Made by a program: the position numbers and the translations under genes. The notes beneath the pieces are model-generated. The model ran no database searches. It was not told the origin of the DNA and was given only the letters and a program-made list of their open reading frames with translations. Of a DNA stretch of 64,000 bases, positions 63,099 to 64,000 are shown piece by piece (positions within the stretch are counted from its first letter, which is position 1; each line of letters starts with the position of its first letter). Source of the DNA: Undibacterium_A arcticum (GTDB lineage Bacteria > Pseudomonadota > Gammaproteobacteria > Burkholderiales > Burkholderiaceae_D); assembly GCF_042660705.1 (NCBI RefSeq), contig NZ_JBHSUQ010000003.1, one strand, 5' to 3'.

Positions 63099-64000
63099 TT
63101 ACAAATTGACCCAATGAACCCGACTCTGCAACTCCCCCGCGTTTTTCATTTGTGCGATGAGCCTCTTTCTCGGGACCACATAACGCAAAGATTTTTCATC
63201 AAGACCAAATTTGCGCGTCAGGACTGGCCAGTAAAATTCATCAAGTCCCAGCACTATTCGCACCGCGACCCCGGCCAGCAACTCATCCGAAAAATGGGAA
63301 GGCGCTTGTGACGCCATCAGCAGGCCGACACCGAATTTCCGCGCTTCACGGATCAAGCGATTAATGATGTGATCGGTATCGTCAGTTAGATACAGATGCG
63401 CCTCATCAATCACTATCAATTCAACCAGGTCGGATTGTTCGCCGCGTTGAACTGCTGCAGCAAAGATAGCCTCCAGTCGAAACGTAACAAACAGCTTCTT
63501 TTCGTCGCTGGATAAGGCCTTGATGTCGTAATGCCACACTGAAGAGCGAGGATTGAAAGGCGGCGCGGTATTCCGAAATACCGATCGCATTCAAATTGTC
63601 CAAGCGATCTACAATAGATTTCAGAACGTCGCTACTATCGTACTTGATGATGTCTTCCAGCTCGCGGCCGGTTCTAATCTCACCTACATATCCCCGGAAA
63701 GAGTCTAGTAGTTTCCCCTTGGCAATGTCAATTTCTTTCAACAGTTTTGCTTGGTCTGCGACATCCTCTCCACGCTTCGCGGCGGACATTTGTTTGGATT
63801 GCAAGGATTTGGCAAGACGGTTTGTTTCATCAAGAAAATGCATCGTTGCCGTATTGGTACCGAAAAACATGGCATTGAGTCTTTTTTTTGCGAACCGCAC
63901 GGCATCGAGCAACGTGGGCTGACGCCTACCAAATTGTTTTGGCCCCCATCGCAATAGACCGTCCGCATGTTGACCTTCTGCGCACCACCAGGATTTAACA
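63099..64000 (-). CDS. HerA/VirB4-like ATPase, 3' part, frameshifted
   Basis: The gene enters from the right edge and ends at 63099. The C-terminal part has Walker B L-I-V-I-D-E-A-H-L-Y-L, LIREARKFGVGLLMASQAPS and I-V-L-G-L-D-E, typical of DUF87/HerA-type DNA translocases and related conjugation ATPases. A break near 63585 joins it to an upstream frame with KLLDSFRGYVGEIRTGRELE that stays open to the edge. Walker A must lie outside the window. Such proteins pump DNA or pair with NurA-like nucleases in defence. Confidence 0.65.

Noticed and set aside
1..64000. CRISPR arrays, tRNA or rRNA genes
   Set aside because: I saw no regularly spaced identical repeats and no cloverleaf or rRNA-like stretches in the window.

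Overview
The window looks like about 64 kb of a large conjugative plasmid, or an integrated conjugative element, from a beta-proteobacterium, most likely a Burkholderiales/Oxalobacteraceae-type host. The evidence is the IncP-like vocabulary: a KorA/TrfB-type repressor, two KfrA-type coiled-coil proteins, an IncP-like nic region, a TraI-like MOBP relaxase, a TraG/VirD4 coupling protein, a TraC-like primase, a VirB1-type transglycosylase, and many proteins carrying a KfrB-like domain. IS66 and other mobile-element debris fits the same hosts. No replication initiator, ParA/ParB or full set of mating-pair genes is visible, so these lie outside or are absent. Host and element assignments are inferences from domain content; no database search was possible.

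Layout. 0-3.4 kb: mobile-element debris (BrnT-like 3' end, UPF0182 fragment, ExeA/TniB-like ATPase fragment with terminal repeats, ParE fragment), then a degenerate tyrosine-recombinase-like gene coupled to a KorA/TrfB-like repressor. 3.4-11.3 kb: a long unidirectional array of about 20 small, mostly unrecognised genes behind a promoter whose spacer is a perfect 20-bp palindrome, nearly every gene having an AGGAAAA-type ribosome binding site. 11.3-13.2 kb: a truncated IS66 element abutting a tyrosine recombinase. 13.3-18.3 kb: a KfrA-like gene and a Gabija-type pair (gajA, gajB). 18.7-24.4 kb: minus-strand accessory genes, an intact second kfrA with nested palindromes, and three near-identical promoters sharing an inverted repeat. 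24.6-28.7 kb: a divergent mobilisation region (TraK-like gene, oriT, MobC/TraJ-like protein, relaxase). 29-35 kb: small genes, a type III restriction-modification system and vapBC. 35-37.6 kb: an SOS-controlled umuD-umuC-SRAP cluster. 37.8-42.6 kb: small minus-strand genes, a PLD-family protein and a nucleotidyltransferase pair. 42.7-64 kb: the minus-strand transfer and 'polyvalent protein' block: SymE-like/C5-methyltransferase fusion, a giant N6-methylase/SNF2 protein, Mrr-like nuclease, VirB1, TraG, ArdC/Toprim primase, several KfrB-domain proteins and a HerA-like ATPase running off the edge.

Two signals tie the right-hand 40 kb together. A KfrB-like domain occurs about 11 times in 9 different proteins (relaxase, C5 methylase, SNF2 methylase, coupling protein, primase, LPD7-like protein, HARP-like protein, a TrfB-like regulator and one unknown). 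A 16-bp palindrome, TTTCC-R-ACGT-Y-GGAAA, occurs seven times between 24.6 and 63.1 kb; at the MobC/relaxase operon it overlaps a good -35 box. Together they suggest a co-regulated transfer/anti-defence regulon whose products share a common docking module.

Quality caution: I count about 29 places where one gene is split over two frames with convincing protein on both sides, several at homopolymers. This density looks like uncorrected long-read indels rather than 29 independent pseudogenes. I therefore annotate such genes as single loci and give the approximate break points.
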